Assembly: GCA_041687295.1 (NCBI GenBank)
Contig: JAWLCG010000336.1
Location: 1 to 5,624, forward strand
Direction of reading: 5' to 3'
DNA: 5,624 nucleotides
Origin: JAWLCG01 sp041687295
Lineage (GTDB): Bacteria; Planctomycetota; Phycisphaerae; SM23-33; FEN-1343
Positions within the stretch are counted from its first letter, which is position 1, and each line of letters begins with the position of its first letter. Below, in pieces: positions 4,874 to 5,624 of the stretch. The notes under the pieces are model-generated. The model was not told where the DNA came from, did no database searches, and was given only the letters and a program-made list of their open reading frames with translations. Made by a program: the position numbers and the translations under genes.

Positions 4874-5350
4874 ATGCCTCCAATGCCAATCCTGGACCTC
4901 GCGCAGCTGGATACCGACCGGGTCATCGCCTCGCACGAAGAGATCTACCAGCTCAACCCCCACCGCTTCGAGTTCGCCCTGCTGGACCGCTTCTGCTACC
5001 TCGACCCCGAGCCCATGACCATGGCCGCCATCGTCGAGGTCCAGCCGGACGCCTACTGGGTCCGCGGGCACATCCCGGGCCGGCCGCTGATGCCCGGGGT
5101 GCTCATGATCGAGTCCTCCGCCCAGATGATCAGCTACTTCGTCAAGCGCGTCCGCCAGGTCGATGGCTTCATCGGCTTCGGCGGGGTCACCGACGTCAAG
5201 TTCCGTGGCCAGGTCACCCCCGGCGACACGCTGATCCTGCTGGGCAAGATGCTCGAGATCCGCAACAACCGCCGTGCCGTCGGCCAGACCCAGGGCTTCG
5301 TCGACGGCAAGATGGTCTACGAGGGCATCATCACCGGGATGGTCTTCTAA
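4874..5350 (+). CDS. fabZ: FabZ-family 3-hydroxyacyl-ACP dehydratase (single hotdog domain)
   Basis: 158 aa, the usual size for FabZ. The enzyme dehydrates (3R)-hydroxyacyl-ACP to trans-2-enoyl-ACP in type II fatty acid synthesis in the cytoplasm. The catalytic segment reads GHIPGRPLMPGVLMIE, with His66 and Glu80 fourteen residues apart as in E. coli FabZ (His54/Glu68); Glu rather than Asp fits FabZ and not FabA. Downstream, GFGGVTDVKFRGQVTPGD (about 112-129) matches the hotdog F-R-x-V-x-PGD signature. The N-terminus is longer than in E. coli, with an added LDLAQLDTDRVIASHEEI segment. The start at 4874 is favoured by AAGGG 10 nt upstream; ATGs at 4850, 4856 and 4883 are also in frame. It stands apart from other fatty-acid genes, so it may be a dedicated dehydratase and not the housekeeping copy. 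No acyl-substrate preference can be read from the sequence. Confidence 0.93.
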   Translation: MPPMPILDLAQLDTDRVIASHEEIYQLNPHRFEFALLDRFCYLDPEPMTMAAIVEVQPDAYWVRGHIPGRPLMPGVLMIESSAQMISYFVKRVRQVDGFIGFGGVTDVKFRGQVTPGDTLILLGKMLEIRNNRRAVGQTQGFVDGKMVYEGIITGMVF

Positions 5351-5373
5351 CCACACCCGCCCCCCTTTGGACT

Positions 5374-5392
5374 GCGGCGACAGAGCCGCCGC
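5374..5392. repeat. GC-rich hairpin after the FabZ-family gene
   Basis: GCGGCG (5374-5379) and CGCCGC (5387-5392) pair around ACAGAGC, 23 nt past the stop codon. It is followed by GCTTTGGCTCGG and not a U-tract, so it is only a weak terminator candidate. CTTTGG flanks the hairpin on both sides as a direct repeat (5365-5370 and 5392-5397). Confidence 0.45.
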
Positions 5393-5449
5393 TTTGGCTC
5401 GGTTCATCCCCCAACCACACCGCCGGGCTCCCCCACGCCTCTCCTACCC

Positions 5450-5479
5450 AAGCCCACGGAATGCCTTCCGTGGGCATCG
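5450..5479. repeat. Palindromic element, hairpin family 2, copy 3
   Basis: Arms GCCCACGGAA (5452-5461) and TTCCGTGGGC (5466-5475) form a perfect 10-bp stem around TGCC. Next to it, TGGGCA (5471-5476) can instead pair with TGCCCA (5490-5495), so two mutually exclusive folds are possible. Compare 4551-4580 and 3697-3718. Confidence 0.7.
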
Positions 5480-5548
5480 GGGCGGGCTGTGCCCATCGCA
5501 ACCCAACGCCTCCCCCGCCCCGGCATGCGCCCCCCGTCCCATGGGGTC

Positions 5549-5592
5549 AATTCTCTGAATTCTCCGATTGCATACAATATACAATATACCAT
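5549..5592 (+). promoter_or_regulatory. AT-rich promoter-like island with tandem 9-mers and 7-mers
   Basis: AATTCTCTG and AATTCTCCG lie in tandem (5549-5566), followed by three 7-mers (5572-5592): ATACAAT twice and then ATACCAT. The 7-mers provide two overlapping TACAAT -10 candidates (5573-5578, 5580-5585). No good -35 is seen at 16-18 bp. Such an AT-rich patch in this GC-rich DNA probably marks the promoter or operator of a gene beyond the right edge; the strand is inferred. Confidence 0.4.
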
Positions 5593-5624
5593 TGGCGTGG
5601 GGAGACGGGCCCGTGTGGAGTGCG

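Noticed and set aside
4502..5407. Minus-strand open frame opposite the FabZ-family gene
   Set aside because: Asp/Val/Leu-rich antisense shadow; the plus strand has the complete FabZ active site.
5351..5624. tRNA or other structured RNA gene after the FabZ-family gene
   Set aside because: No cloverleaf, T-loop or CCA end was found; the hairpins present are simple palindromes.
1..5624. Defence, toxin-antitoxin or biosynthetic system
   Set aside because: None of the four main proteins has nuclease, helicase, toxin or assembly-line motifs; they are envelope-glycan, small membrane and lipid-synthesis proteins.

Overview
The window is GC-rich DNA (roughly 70% GC by eye) holding four well-supported protein genes and an unusual amount of repeat-laden intergenic sequence. 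Gene content, extreme GC, the FabZ variant beginning MPP, and abundant small palindromic repeats with scarce intrinsic terminators suggest a planctomycete-type bacterium (Phycisphaerae or relatives). That assignment is an inference from family resemblance; no rRNA or other taxonomic marker is present.

Left half (1-3484), minus strand. An upstream gene for a WecA/MraY-type polyprenyl-phosphate HexNAc-1-phosphate transferase (start 3484, stop 1997) is followed after 121 bp by a multi-pass GT-C / GT39-like glycosyltransferase gene (start 1875, stop 181). Together they look like a small envelope-polysaccharide unit: the first would load the first sugar phosphate onto a lipid carrier, the second would move a sugar from a polyprenyl-phosphate donor on the outer face of the membrane. 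The gap between them is filled almost entirely by a perfect 25-bp inverted pair of GTAG-type REP sequences (a REPIN), and the REP tetranucleotide supplies the stop codon of the first gene.

Middle (3485-4112). A 628-bp divergent region carries CACAGAGG-type repeats, a long hairpin, an 8-bp-phased tandem array of ACGC units, a possible promoter, a small open frame with an excellent ribosome binding site, and a second REPIN of the same family lying inside that frame. The small frame ends with an ATGA overlap on the next gene.

Right half (4113-5350), plus strand. First comes a small PGPGW-type membrane protein with a proline-rich tail. After a 368-bp spacer with a palindromic repeat, a TTGACA promoter and a duplicated leader segment comes a FabZ-family 3-hydroxyacyl-ACP dehydratase. 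The last 274 bp are non-coding: two hairpins, then an AT-rich promoter-like island with tandem 9-mers and 7-mers, probably serving a gene beyond the window.

No complete new gene system is visible. The most interesting content is the non-coding layer: two REPINs of one family, a three-copy hairpin family with compensatory changes, a strictly 8-bp-phased tandem array, and an 8-mer that recurs only outside genes.
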